Shown here one piece after another: positions 45,542-57,610 of a DNA stretch of 64,000 nt. Each line of letters starts with the position of its first letter. The first letter of the stretch is position 1. The stretch is from contig NW_021167080.1 of NCBI RefSeq assembly GCF_003711515.1, positions 2,888,155-2,952,154 of the forward strand. Reading direction: 5' to 3'. Source of the DNA: Sodiomyces alkalinus F11 (lineage: Eukaryota; Ascomycota; Sordariomycetes; Glomerellales; Plectosphaerellaceae). A program made the position numbers and the translations under genes. The notes under the pieces were generated by a model. It was not told the origin of the DNA. It saw nothing but the letters and a program-made list of their open reading frames with translations, and made no database searches.

Positions 45542-46644
45542 TCATCTCTTCAAGGCTGCAAATCTCCTTTCGAGGTCCGCAAGGTCGGGAACTTTACCCC
45601 CAGGACCGTCCCCATCAGGTGATTTCCGAGTCTCTACCGCTTTCTTGGCGGGCTTCAAATCCAGAGAATTGAGCTTGACGCTTGGGTGGACATTGTCGGT
45701 CGTCATCTTGGGTGGGTTTACCGTCAAGGGGCTGCTCGGCGTCCCGATGGTCCGAGGGGGTGTGGCTCTGCTGAGCTCTTCCTGCTCTTTCTCCGCCTTT
45801 TCTACCCTGGGATCCGCAGGGATTGGTTGCTCCAGCGCCTTCTGACCACCGCCGTCACCGTCACCGTCACCGTCACCGCCATCGCCATCGCCTACCCCCT
45901 TTTCCGCGCCTTGATCCTCGTCACCACCGTCAATGAGACCCGGCGGATCCCCCAGCTGTCTCCGCTTCGGCCAGTCGACGTTATAAGCCCGGGCAATCTC
46001 CTCCAGGTATCCGACAACCAGCTCCTCCCTCGGCGGGGTGACGCACAGCTTCCTGCCGACCTTCTCTGAGACCTTCCCGTCCGCGTTCTCCATGGCGGCC
46101 AGGACAAACTCCTTGCCGTACTTCTCGGCCAGCAGCGCGCGCACGACCTGCAGCTCCTTGATCTCCGTCTTGGGCGCGGCGTAGATGATGGTCTTGACGG
46201 CCTCCTCCAGGCCCGGGTCGCACGTGGGGCCCTCGAGGAGCCCGGCGCGGGCGATGAGCAGCTCGCAGTAGAGCTCGAGGATCTCGTACAGCTCGGAGGT
46301 GATGTCGGAGCGGATGATGTTCTCGACGCGGATGCGGGCGCTTTCGACCTTGCCGACTTCGAGGAGCTGGGCCATGGCGCGCCGTTGCGTCTTGCTCATG
46401 GCTTCGTCGCGCTGCTGCACCATGCGCAATCTCGCGATGGCCAGCTTGAGCTGGACTTTGAGCTTGGTCTAAGGAAAGGAGGAGGGGGGGTTGAGCGAGT
46501 GCAAAGTGCTCCGTTGTTAGTCTTTTATCGCTTTGTCTGACCCTATGTCGTCATCGGCAGAGCTGTTGGTGGGGTAGGGGATTAAGGGAATTCATGCCGG
46601 GGCGGCGGATGGTTGCTCACAAGTAGATTGGCCGGAGGGGCCAT
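45542..46644 (-). CDS. IST1: IST1, ESCRT-III-associated regulator of Vps4
   Basis: Two exons on the minus strand, 46644-46621 (24 nt) and 46468-45542, giving 316 residues. The Ist1 domain (about 1-175) opens with a basic helix TKLKVQLKLAIARLRMVQQRDEAMSK-like segment and contains RIRVENIIRSD and ELYEILELYCELLIAR, the hallmarks of the family. A glycine/aspartate repeat and proline-rich linker follow. The last residues DLADLERRFAALKR fit a MIM1 motif (DxxLxxRxxxLK), which binds the MIT domain of Vps4. IST1 sits on endosomes with Did2/CHMP1 and tunes Vps4 recruitment during multivesicular body sorting. The 8-codon first exon was placed from a GTGAGC donor and keeps frame with a start in good context. 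It is divergent from the ArAE transporter gene. Confidence 0.94.
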
Positions 46645-47306
46645 CGTGGGCTCTGTTTTGTTATATCGTCAAAGGTCAAATGGAAAATAAATACAGGGAG
46701 ACAGAGACCGGATTGTCGGTGAGGATGGGAGGGGATGCTTCTGCCTTGCGACAAAGTATAGGGGGGCGTACTCGACGCGAGGTTGTCATGGTGGGGGGCA
46801 CTGGGAGCTGCTGGTCTTATCTAATCGGGATGTGGGTAAAAGAGACACGCGGTCACTCTGTACGTACACAGATCCGGCCATATAACTCCGTCCATATAAC
46901 TCCGTCCAACTCCCACTTCTTCCTCGGAGTAATTCTAGACTTTCTCGCGATGCCTGGACTGGATCTCGACTGCGTCTCATGCATCCCATGCTGCCGGCCG
47001 AAGAATTGACCTCACAGCGTTCCATCGATGTTCTTCCAGCCAATCAATCCAACTTTTTCTCATCCTCCCTAGTTTTGGTGCTGTTAGACCCTCGCGACAG
47101 CGCAGAAGACGAGTGGGACGAACCACGACGGGGGTCACAAATGTAAATCTTTTTTCTTTTTGTGTGCTTTTATTTTCCTCTTCCCATCTTATAATCTAAA
47201 GCCTTGTGCTGCGTCCTCACTTTCCTTAGCCCACCGCCGCAGGCTTCATGACTCCCAACTTCCGGCCAGAGAGGCGGTTGCTTGTTTGCCGCTGCTGAGA
47301 GCCGCA
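46645..47306. promoter_or_regulatory. Divergent promoter between IST1 and ArAE transporter
   Basis: A 662-bp head-to-head spacer. It contains a direct 14-bp duplication carrying TATAA and a pyrimidine-rich segment (47140-47230) before the transporter start. The frame of the transporter is open upstream to about 47160 but has no ATG before 47307. Confidence 0.6.
46880..46907 (+). repeat. Direct repeat ATATAACTCCGTCC x2
   Basis: Two perfect adjacent copies of a 14-mer that includes a TATAA core lie in the IST1/ArAE divergent spacer. They could duplicate a TATA-type element; that is only an inference. Confidence 0.9.
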
Positions 47307-50300
47307 ATGGCCAGTGTTCGCACCCCTGATCGCCGCCGCCCCTCAATTACGAGCCAGCGTCGTTCACGATGGTCGCAAAAGTTACGCTCTCAATGTTCTG
47401 CCATCTGGGCCAATCTGCATAGGGATCATCTCTGGCGACGGATCGTCAAGTTTTCCATTGCCACGACCGTCGCGCTGATCGTCGTCGTCCTTCCCGATGC
47501 TGTCGCGCTGTTCGGCACCACCGCCTTCTTCGCGCTTCTCACCACCGTCTTCGCACACCCGGCCCAGCGCATGGGGTTGATGGTGGAAAGCCTGCTCCTG
47601 ATCTTTGCCGGGTGCATCCTGGGGACCGCGTGGGCCATCTTCGGCGTCTGGCTGTCGAGCCTCGTCCTCGCCTCCAACGTGTCGGGCGCCTACGCCATCC
47701 GTGCCGTCTTCCTTCTTTGCGCCGTCTTCCAACATGGCTACCTTCGTTCCTCCAGCCCGAGGCTGATCGCCTACGTCCTCTTCCACCTCCTGACCTCGAC
47801 CGCCATCCTCTTGGGTCCAGCCCGAGCCGTGACCACGTCGATTATCACCGGCATTGCTTATCCCGTCTTGATTGGCTCCGCCGCCACGCTCCTTGCGAAC
47901 CTCCTCGTCTTCCCGGAGCTCTCCTACACCTATCTTGCGCAGATAGCCATCAACACCATAAGTGAGACCACTCTGACGCTCTCGCGCTCTACCAGGTGGT
48001 TCCTCGCCCCTGGCGACCCCTGTCTCGGGCCTTCCGAGGGCCTCGGGGAAGAATCGCTCACGCAGAATACGCTGTATCAGAACCCATCCAGGAAAAGGGT
48101 CGATGAGAATGCGAGGACGGGAGAGTACCGGTGGTACAGGAAGCCGCTCGCGTTGCGAAATCCGTTTCATGCACCCGGATCCACGCCCGCCCTCGTCACT
48201 GTACCGAAAGGGGTTACGAGCTTGGCCACCCTGACGGACAGCAAATCGATATTGCGCTCCAAACTGCAGCGTTGCAAGTCTGGCCAGTCCGAGATCAATC
48301 TGGAGGTTTCGTTCGGGCCGCTCTCTCCTCTGAGTATGAAGCCCATCACTGGCAAGCTGATGACTGGTCTGGTGCACAACACCATTACCCTGATTGGGTC
48401 GTGCGAGAACAAGTTTGTCATGCTCAGGAGAAATACCGATCTTCGTCGTGATGAGGCTAGTAGGAGCAGGGGGAGCAGCAGGAGCAGCAGGAGGAGCAGC
48501 AGCAGCAGCAGGAGCAGCAGGAGGAGCAGCAGCAGCAGCAGCAGCAGCAGCGATAACAGCCGTAGTAGCAGCGACAGTACCGAGGATGACGACTCGGAAA
48601 TATCTATTGATACCGCCACCGCCACCGCCACCGCCACGGAGCTCGTGGATCCCCTCTTGGAAGTTGAAATGGGCAATGTCGAGGTGTTCGAGGCTATGAT
48701 CAGCCGGATCCGGGAACCGTCCACAGAGCTCGTGGAAACGATCAGACGATCCGCCATGGTAGTGACAACTGCCCTGGCATACTGCTATGGCCTGCCCAAA
48801 TTGCATTTTGGCATGCCCACTCCCAAGAGGATCCCCCTTGAGGAGATGGACATCCACATCGACGCCTTCCTGGACGCCCTCGCCAGATTCGACCGCAGCT
48901 CCATGGCGGAACTAGAACGTCCCGCCGAGCTCGAGGGCAGCGAGATGAACCTCATGCCCCGCATGGAAACTTTCCTCGTGTCGTCCTTCCTACTAGGCTT
49001 GCGCCAATCGGCCGTCCGCTTGCTCCAGATGCTCCACTACGCCCGGGAGTTGGTGGAACAACGTCAAAGGGTACGGTTCTGGACGCAGATCCACATCCCC
49101 CGATTATCTGGTTGGAGACAATGGCTCTCCACGGGTGGCGAGTACGATGCCATGGTCCTGCCGCAGTCGATGCGCAGAGGGGCGCGATCCCCGCGAGGGT
49201 CTCTGAGGGAGAAGAGAGAGACGGAGCGAAGGGATGCAGGGCTTCCTTCCGAGGCGGGGCGTAAAAAGGCGTCTCCCTCGGCGCCCAACGATGAGGAGAA
49301 GCTGGCAGGGGGCGGCAGCCGCGACGACGGGCACCCGGACGCACAGGCGGCAGAACGCCCAGTATCGTCCCGCGAGAAGCAAGCGAAAAGAAAGCGACAG
49401 CGACAGAGACACGCATCACCGCAGGAGGGGCTACGTGGTGCCCTGAGACACGCAAGGATGGCGGCGGCCGACATGTACGAGTCGATGCAGAAATCGGATG
49501 ATGCGCTGTACGCGATGAAGCTTGTTGTCGCCTTCTTCCTCGTCTCCTGGCCGGGTCTCGTCCCCTCGTGGCACGACTGGTACATTGAGGTCCGGGGCGT
49601 CTGGGCTCCGTTGCAGCTGATCTTGGTCTTCGAGGTGGCTATCGGCACGTCCCTTTTCGTGTTTCTCCTTCGCATGGTTGGTATCGCCTTTGGCTGTCTC
49701 GTCGGTCTCCTGGCTTGGGAGATTGGTAGGGGGCACAAGGTCCCCCTGGTGATTATCATGGTACTCGGTATCATTCCTTCGATCTACGTCCAGATTGGGA
49801 CGAAGTATGTCAAGGCGGGCATGGTGGCGATTAATTCTATTGCGTCGGTCTCGCTAAGTATGTATATATTCACCGTCATCCTCTTCCTCTCCGCCCCCCC
49901 CTTTTCGAGCCATTGAATAATTAGGACCCATGCTCACTTTACACGCAATGTAGCCATGGTCTTCGTCAACGGGCGATCCGTCGAGATCTTCTGGAGACGG
50001 CTAGTTACCTTCCTCATCGGGTGTCTCGTAGGGTTGTTGGTCAGCCTCATGCTCTATCCCACGCGGGCGCGGCATCGGCTTGCCGAGTCCCTCTCGGCGT
50101 CCATCACGCACATCACGACGATGCAAACGGCGGTCGCGGTCGGGGTGGACAAGGCACGGGCGCCGGACATTCGGAACCAGAAGCTCCTGCGGCGGTTCGA
50201 GCGGGCGCGGGGCAAAGCGCAGGGCGCGCTGGCGGCGGCCGAGACGTTCCTCCCGTTCTGCCTCACGGAGCCCCGGCTGAAGGGGAGCTTCCGGCACCTG

Positions 50301-50896
50301 CACCCGATCTACCGCGAGATGATCTACGTGCTCCACCACATCGTGAACCGGATGGACAGCATGGTGCAGCTGCGGCGGGTATACGGCAGCTCGGTGCTGG
50401 AGGAGCTCAACCCGCACGTGCATGCGTACCGGCGGGCGCTGGCGGCCAGCGTGACCATGGCGCTCTTCTCGGTCAACCAGGCGCTGGTGACGCGCATGCC
50501 GCTGCCGCAGTTCATCCCGTCGGCGCGGCTGGCCATGTGGCGGCTCGTGCGGCGCGTGCGGGAGGTGCTGCAGCTGAAGGCGGCGGAACACGGGCTGGCG
50601 GGCGACACGACGGTCGGGGAGGGGTTGACGAGGTACATCGAGCGCGTGCGGTCCGAGGCGGGTAAGCGCGGGGCGTTGGATGAGCGGTCGGCGCGGTTGG
50701 TGACGCATTACAAGTTTTTGAGTTGGAATGCGAATGCGTCCGGGCAGATGGAGATTGTGGAGTATCTGGAGGAACTTGTCGAGCTGGCCAAGTTGCTGGT
50801 CGGGGTTAACGCGTTTCGGAGCGGGATGTTGGAGAGGCCTACGTTTCATGATTATGCTTCGCTGGCGAGTGGAGAGATGGACGAGCAGAAGAAGAG

Positions 50897-50936
<40 letters not shown>

Positions 50937-51176
50937 GAGGAGGAGGAGGAGGAGGAGGAGGAGCAGGTGACGGGAGCCTTGGGCGAACAGGGGAATGGCC
51001 CCGATGGAGAAGGCAGACGCGGGGAAGATTGGGAGGATGATAATAGAGAGGTGGTGGTGGATGATGAGCTGGCGAGAGCAGGAGGAGGAGGAGGAGGAGC
51101 AGGTGACGGGAGCCTTGGGCGAACAGGGGAATGGCCCCGATGGAGAAGGCAGACGCGGGGAAGATTGGGAGGATGA
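47307..51176 (+). CDS. ArAE/DUF2421 fusaric-acid-resistance-like membrane protein, frame broken near C-terminus
   Basis: Exons 47307-49857 and 49954-51176 give 1257 residues. The protein has the two-half layout of fungal aromatic acid exporter family members. Four to five hydrophobic helices near the N-terminus (from IVKFSIATTVALIVVV to LIGSAATLLANLLVF) belong to the ArAE_2_N part. A cytosolic middle includes a Ser/Arg repeat (48455-48560) and a TATATATAT run. Five helices follow (from MKLVVAFFLVSWPG to FLIGCLVGLLVSLMLY) with DUF2421. It probably exports aromatic or related organic anions; substrate unknown. Near the C-terminus a perfect 136-bp tandem duplication shifts the frame, and translation ends at 51176 after an aberrant tail. 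In the original frame the coding sequence would continue from copy 2 to 51591 (1350 residues if 136 nt were removed, for example as 50967-51102). The start is the first in-frame ATG. Confidence 0.85.
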
Positions 51177-51216
51177 TAATAGAGAGGTGGTGGTGGATGA
51201 TGAGCTGGCGAGAGCA
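50945..51216 (+). repeat. Perfect 136-bp tandem duplication in ArAE gene
   Basis: Copy 1 is 50945-51080 and copy 2 is 51081-51216; I see no mismatch between them. Each starts with a GGAGGAG run, then GCAG/GTGACGGG, and ends in GGCGAGAGCA. Because 136 is not a multiple of three, copy 2 is read out of frame. Both copies contain the string CAGGTGA, so a GT (50967) and an AG (51102) are spaced exactly one unit apart. Confidence 0.95.
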
Positions 51217-51591
51217 GAACAGGGTGCAGTCCTGGGTGCTGCTGCTGCTGCCATTCCGCTCCAGGAGATCGATACGGGGACATCGACGGGGCGGCAGCAG
51301 TCATCGAGGGGCGGTCTGGGTCGGATCGAGGGCAGACTCCGGAGAATAGCAACGCGGGATAAGAAAGCTCAAGAGTGGGAGCACGCAGTCGAGGGAGCGG
51401 AGGAGGAAAGCCATCCCGAGGTGCCCATCAGTCTTCAGCGTGTCTCGTCGAGGAGATCGGCCCGGAGGGCCTCGGCGGGTGTCCGGAGACGAGCGCAGAC
51501 GTTGCAGGATGGGGATGAAGGTGGTCGGGATGCGGTTGGTGGTCTCAAAGGGAAGGGGATTGATGAGGAAGACGACGAAGCAGGCCATTGA

Positions 51592-52209
51592 GGTGTATTC
51601 GTAATGGTACGATGAATGATTAGTTCGGGTCAGTGAGGGTGAGGGTTGACGCATGGTCGTGAGGGCGGCTTCTATGCCGTGCCATGGTGATACCGTGGAA
51701 CCCACCCCCCAAGGAGGCTCCGTACGTGACGTAGGTAGACGCAGACGGGGAATATTGGAGTCTTGGAGTCGTGGAGTCTTGGCAGTCTTGACTTCTTTGT
51801 CCAGCATGCATCATCGGCATGATGACATCTTCAGTTTGTGCCAAGATGAAGGCGAGTAGTAGAGTCGAGTGGCATGAAATGGTGTCCAAGTGGAATACCT
51901 GTGATTATTTATGCCTAGTTACCCCTTCTTTTCCCTCGGTTGAGCCTTCTGGTGATGATCTCTGCTCATATGCTCCCACCCCCCTTTTCTTCTTCTTTTA
52001 TTCCCCCCGTCTTTACCCTAGTCGATCTACCCCCCGCGGAGAGTTCCAAGCAGCACGTTTGTCCTGACATTTCATCTCTCCATTTTCAGGAACCGAACCG
52101 ATCCAGGGGAATACGGAATACTTGCGATTGATTAACCACCTACATCAACACCTGCTCCCAGACTTACAGTCTCAGCTCCTACAAAGCTATCTAAGCCAAG
52201 GAGCACGGC
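51592..52209. other. Intergenic between ArAE and Lam genes
   Basis: Both neighbours are on the plus strand. CTTGGAGTCGTGGAGTCTTGGCAGTCTTG near 51761-51789 is an imperfect short tandem repeat. A pyrimidine-rich stretch at 51985-52010 is consistent with promoter sequence of the following gene. No gene is evident. Confidence 0.6.
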
Positions 52210-55200
52210 ATGGAAGACAGTAGCAGAGGAAGAACGCAGACCGGACGAACCGAGGGAGGCGGCAGTGGCAGTGGCGTCGCCTTGGATAGACTACTCTTGT
52301 CCCCCAAGACCATCATAGCGAAGCGACGAGGACGGCGGAGACAGAAAAGGGAAGCGGAAGGGGACAGAAAGGGAAACGGTATCGGTATCGGTATTGGTAT
52401 CGACGACGAGGCGCGTGACACTGCGGCTAACGATGGTGACGATCTGCTAAAGGGCTTAGGGCTGGCTATGGCGTATTATCGGCAGAAGGATGCGAGGGAA
52501 GAGGAGGGTGACGAAGAAGAAGAACGAGGAGGAGGAGGAGGAGACAAAAGCGAAGCCGAAGACGGAAGGGACGGAAGCAAAACGATCACGATGACGACGA
52601 CGGAAGAGTAAGTTGGGTAACCCCCCCGTTTCCTCATTGGTCATTGATCCTTTTTGGTGGAGGAAGTTGTCAGCAGCCACCGGGGTACGAAAGAGTACGA
52701 ATCATGGCTTGATTGCTTGGATTTGGGACGTTTTCCTATTGGCCTTTGCCCCAGAGTTGCAGGTGGTCTTCCAAACATCCAAAGTCGTTTTTCGTATCCC
52801 TTTCCCCGCTCCGCTCCTTCGAACCAGTCATATTAGCCTGACCAAGGGGTGGTCTTGGTCTTTCTTTCCGGCTCTTTCCATCATTCACCCCCCAAGCTCT
52901 TCTCTTCACCGACTTTCGGGTGTTCTGTTTGGGTACCGAGTTACATTGATTTTCTTGGACACCCTCACCCCCCTCTTGACCCCCCGCCCCTTTTGCCCTT
53001 TGCAGGATCCACTCACCAGAACACGGCCACAACGGAACGTTGGGACACTTCCGAACAAACCCCCTACCCCACTTCGGCCTAGGCTAGGCTCTCCAGGCGT
53101 CCCTTCCCCACCCTTCAGCCTTTACACCTGCACTTTTGTCAACATAACTCCATACGTTGTACCTTGCGTTGTACTTCATACATATTCGTACTTCACCACG
53201 CACCCACGCACCCACCCTCCACGCACGTTGTGCATCTGTTCAACTCCAAATTCCAACGCTAACTCGTCCTTCTCTCTTCCTCTTCCCATTCTAGTAGGTC
53301 TCACAACCAAGCATCTTCTTCATCCCTATCAGAAACCCTACCAGCAACCGCATCAACCGTCGTCATTCCCTCTCCCGTCATACGTCCTAACGCCTTTGCC
53401 GTTTCGACCCATCCCTCCCAGATCGGCTACCTCACCACCTCCTCTCCCCTCGTCCAAGCAACGCACCTCCCGGCGCCCCAGGGCCAGGAGGAGCACCAAG
53501 CGCCCGAGCTGGCATCCCCGTCGTCGACCATAGTCGCCAACCGGCCCGAGTCGGTTGGCTCCGACTCGCGGTCCAGCAGCCTCTCTGTCCGGAGCAAGAC
53601 CTCCCTGTTGCCCCCGAAGCGAGACGCCCGTCGCTCTCCATCTCCCGTGGGTAAGATAAGGAGCGCCTTCAAGTCCCGCAAGAGTCTGGCGGGGAACAGC
53701 GGAAGCAGTCCAGGCACAAGTCCCGAGCGCCGGGCCACTTCTGCCGTGGACGGCGGTGTCAATCTCGATGCCGTAGGAAGTGGGAGTGGCAGAAGTCGTG
53801 ACCTGGACCTGGACCTGGACCAGAACCGAAACCGAAACCGAGACCGAGACCGAGACCGAAACCGAGACCGAGACCGAGACGACTACGGACACATCGACAG
53901 CGCAACTCCTTCCCTTTCCGACACAGCCTCGTCAGTCAGCCACATCACCGCATCTACATCCGCCCTCCTTTCTTCCCGTCCTTCCGAATCGCAGGACTCG
54001 GAAACCTCTCGTGACACCTGCCGTGACACCTCTCGTGATACCTCTCGTAACAATACTACGCCGACTCCGGAACAATTCTCCCCCGATGCTTCCACTTCCA
54101 CTCTGACAATTTCGTCCCCGCGACTGTCTGAACCGAAACGGGCTGCCACTGCCTCATTTGCTCCCCACCGTCGTTCCTTCACCCAGCTCCCCGCAACGCC
54201 ACCCACCGCCACAACCGCTCAATCCCACAAGGAAGCAACGCCTGGTATCGTCAACACGCCGCCCTCGCCCACTGAACCTTCACGCGATGCCATTACCTTA
54301 CCCCCTACTTCCAAACACGAACACAGCCTAGATGCTTCCAGTGCACCTTCCCCGTGGGGCACTCTGGTAGCCCACAGGAGAACGAGATCCAACTCGGCGA
54401 GCCCCGGCCCCAGCAAACTCTCCAACGCCACCTTTGCTCCCATGTCCCCGACCGTTGAGAGTCCCCCGGTCAACAACCCCAACAGTACATCCAGCTTCTT
54501 CTCGTCCATGCTTTCGGCTGCTCAAACCGCCGCCAACCAGATTACCAATACCATACAGAACACAAACCTCGGCCCGGCTTCGCCCAAAAATAAGGCCGGC
54601 ATGGGAGCCCGTGGCTCCGTGCCGCAGTTAGGAGGAGGAAGAGGAGGAGTCCATCTCGGAGATTCCGCAGCAACCAGCCACGACGCCTCCGACAAGGTGC
54701 CCGCCGTCAAGACCCTAGGGGACGGGGAGCTGACCCTTCACCAACTCGGCATCGTCGAACCTTCCTCCCCTAGCCTGGGCCCTTCTCCCGTCACCTCCAA
54801 ATTCCCCGACATGTCCTCCGAGACCCGCGCTCGCTCAGAATCCGCCCCGGTCGAGTCGACCTCGGGTGCTGTGTCCCACGATGACACATCCGACGATGCC
54901 CAGCCCCAGCCGAACGGGGCGGCAGCACGTTTGCTGCAGGATTCTCCCGCCATCGAACGCAGCCCGGTTCCTTCGGTACCGGACGAGAAGACCAGCGTCA
55001 GCCGTTCCGGTAGTGTCCGGAGCTCGGTCATAAGACACCGACCCCGTGGCAGCTCCACCGCTACGCGCGCTACGACCACCACGATCGGGCCCCCCATTGC
55101 CGCCACCGCGACCGGCGCCTCGGCCGCCCAGCCCGCCAGCCCTTCCGCCCAACAAAGGCTGAGCGGTTTTGCCGTCTCCAGCAAGAAGCGCAACCGGGAC

Positions 55201-57083
55201 TTCCACGTCCTGTTCAAGAGCGTGCCGGACGACGACTACCTGATAGAGGACTACAGCTGCGCCCTGCAGCGCGAGATCCTGGCTCACGGCCGCCTGTACG
55301 TCTCGGAGGGCCACCTCTGCTTCAGTAGCAACATCCTCGGTTGGTCGACGACTCTGGTCATGAGCTTTGACGAGATCGTCGCCGTCGAAAAGAGGTCCAC
55401 GGCTCTGGTCTTCAAAAATGGCCTCATGGTCACTACCCTGCACGCTAGGCACATTTTTGCCAGCTTCGCCAGCCGAGACTCGACCTACGACCTGATCATC
55501 AACATCTGGAAGCTCGGCCACCCTTCGCTGAGGAGCACCCTCAACGGGGTCGAGCTCGAGACCACCGGCGGCGACAAGACGGAGAAGATCATGGATGCAG
55601 GGGAGGCCCAAGGACCTGTCGAGCCGGAGGACCGGAGCGCTTCCGTCTCTGAGCTGGATGATGACAGCGAGGATGGTTCCGATATGTACGACGAAGATGA
55701 CGAGGGAGAACCGGCCGATACCGCACACGGGAGCGAGGTCTCCGGCACTTCGGACTCCGACAAGGCGGCAGCAGCTCGCAAAGTCTCGGGCGCCGTGGTC
55801 ACGAATGGTGCTCCCCCGGACTCGGGTAGTGGCGGCGAGGCCGGACCTCCCGCTGCCGGTGACGACTTCCCCGGGCCAGCAACCCACCCCGCCACGGATT
55901 GCGGCGACGCGGCCTCCCACTTGGAGAAGGTGGTGGGGGATGACGTCGTCCCCGCTCCGCTGGGTAAGGTGCACGACCTGATGTTCGGCGCGGGATCGGT
56001 GAATTTCATGCTCAAGTGGCTCAAGAACGAGGCCAAGTGCTGGGACATCGTCATGGAAGACAAAAAGGGGCTCAGTGCGGAAAACAAGACGCGGGCGTAC
56101 AACTACATGAAGCCCCTCCCCGGCAGCATCGGCCCCAGCAAGACCAAGTGTATCGTGGCCGAGACCGTCGACAGCCTGGATTTCGAAAAGGCCGTCCACG
56201 TGTCCGTGGTGACGCAGACGCCAGACGTCCCGAGCGGCAACGCCTTCACCGTGAAGACCAAGTACTGTCTCTCGTGGGCCGAGAATAATTCGACTCGCAT
56301 CCACGTCAGCTGCGTTGTGGATTGGACGGCTAAGAGTTGGCTTAAGGGTAGGACTTCCCCCCCTTTTTTTTCCCTTTCTTTTCCATAACTGGACATAACT
56401 GACAAGTCTGCACAGGCGCAATTGAGAAAGGCGCAAACGACGGGCAGGTGTCGTACTGCACCGACTTGGTCGCGAGCTTGAAGGCTGCCGTGTCTTCGAA
56501 ATCTCGTCCCGGCGCAGATGCCAGCCGTGGCGTTGCGGGCAAAAAGAGGAAGGGCCGCAAGGGCCGCAGCCTGCAGGCGTCCACAGACACGGATACCGAG
56601 AAGGGTGACGTCAAGCCGAAGAAGCAGGACTGGGGTCTCTTCGAGCCCTTGCGGCCGCTCCTGGGCCCGGCCGTCGACCTGATCAAGCCGATCATGACAG
56701 GCAATATCATGTACGGACTGCTCGTCGGGCTCCTGGTGACGGCGTGGTTCGGCTTCGGTTTCCCCGACGCTTCTCGGCGGTCGCGGGACGTGGGCTACTA
56801 CGCGGCGCCCGACCGGATTGCGGCGTACGAGGAGATTTGGCGGCGGGAAGAGAGCGAGCTGTGGGATTGGCTCCAGGAACGAGTCAACCTGGAGCGGATA
56901 AGAGAAGGAGCCGCCGCCGCCGCTGGCCCATCGACGGTGGGACAGATGGCTGGATCCCGTGCGATGAGGGAGAGATTGGGCCAAGAGCGCTTGGACGACC
57001 GCGAGATGGAGACGGCGATCCGCACTACGGAGGAGAGACTTCAGGGGCTGAAGGAGTTGATGGGGAAGAACAAGGGGGTGTGA
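52210..57083 (+). CDS. Lam/Ysp2-type GRAM-VASt sterol transfer protein
   Basis: Proposed exons are 52210-52607, 53295-56347 and 56416-57083, giving 1372 residues. The 687-nt first intron has a perfect GTAAGT donor, a GCTAAC branch site about 30 nt before the acceptor and a long pyrimidine tract ending TTCTAG; phases agree exactly. Exon 1 encodes ALDRLLLSPKTIIAKRRGRRRQKR. A long Ser/Pro/Thr-rich region with an (NR/DR)n repeat (53820-53880) follows. The GRAM domain is at about 767-880 (FHVLFKSVPDDDYLIEDYSC, SFDEIVAVEKR), the VASt domain at about 1012-1190 (FMLKWLKNEAKCWDI, TKYCLSWAENNSTRI), and one membrane helix near 1246-1268 (IMYGLLVGLLVTAWFGFGF). Lam proteins sit in the ER at plasma-membrane contacts and move ergosterol between them. 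Without exon 1 the second exon has no ATG near its start, which supports the model. Confidence 0.88.
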
Positions 57084-57610
57084 GAGAAAGGGGAGGGGAG
57101 GGAGAGGAGGGAGAGGACCGGCGAACATACCCCTGTGTCGAAGGAGAGACGTTGCGGCAACTGGCCATCACACACATTCCCCCTTTTCCTTTTCCTTTTT
57201 TTTTTTTTTTTTCTTTTTTCTTTTACCCTTTCTCTCTCTTATCGTCATACTCGTACGAAAAGTTCCAACTGCGGGCAGGTCCTGTAAGGGACGTGTTCGA
57301 CATTGTTAGGTATATACCACCTTACCCGCTTACACATAGCAGCCATAGCTACGTTTTTCCTTGCTTATTTTATTTTCTGGGGTTGTCAAAGTCTCTACGA
57401 GGGCATGAGAGGAGGAGCAGGCGGAGAGGTCCAAAAAGCATCATTGTAACATTAGTTTTTTTCGCAAGCGGTCAGAGCATGTCGAATATATACAATATCC
57501 AGGATATGATTTTGCTGAGGACTGAATGCCGACATGGCATGAAGATGAGTTGGAACCTACGAACCAGGGTCCGTCGAACGTCAACCGTCAACGTCAACCG
57601 TCAACCGTCG
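57084..57610. other. Convergent 3' spacer, no gene seen
   Basis: This stretch separates the stops of the Lam-type and PLD genes. It contains a T17-rich tract (57197-57222) and a GTCAACC-type repeat (57578-57612). The long frame 56744-58111 that crosses it is a shadow of both neighbours. Confidence 0.6.

Noticed and set aside
47382..48857. 491-codon minus-strand frame inside the ArAE gene
   Set aside because: It is antisense to membrane helices and the Ser/Arg repeat, with Gly/Ala/Pro low-complexity sequence and no known domain.
52613..53533. 306-codon frame between Lam exons 1 and 2 as a separate gene
   Set aside because: It lacks an ATG start, is Pro/Thr/Ser-rich translated intron sequence, and a branch site with pyrimidine tract leads directly to exon 2.
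54835..56436. 533-codon minus-strand frame inside the Lam-type gene
   Set aside because: It is antisense to the GRAM and VASt domains, which are unambiguous on the plus strand.
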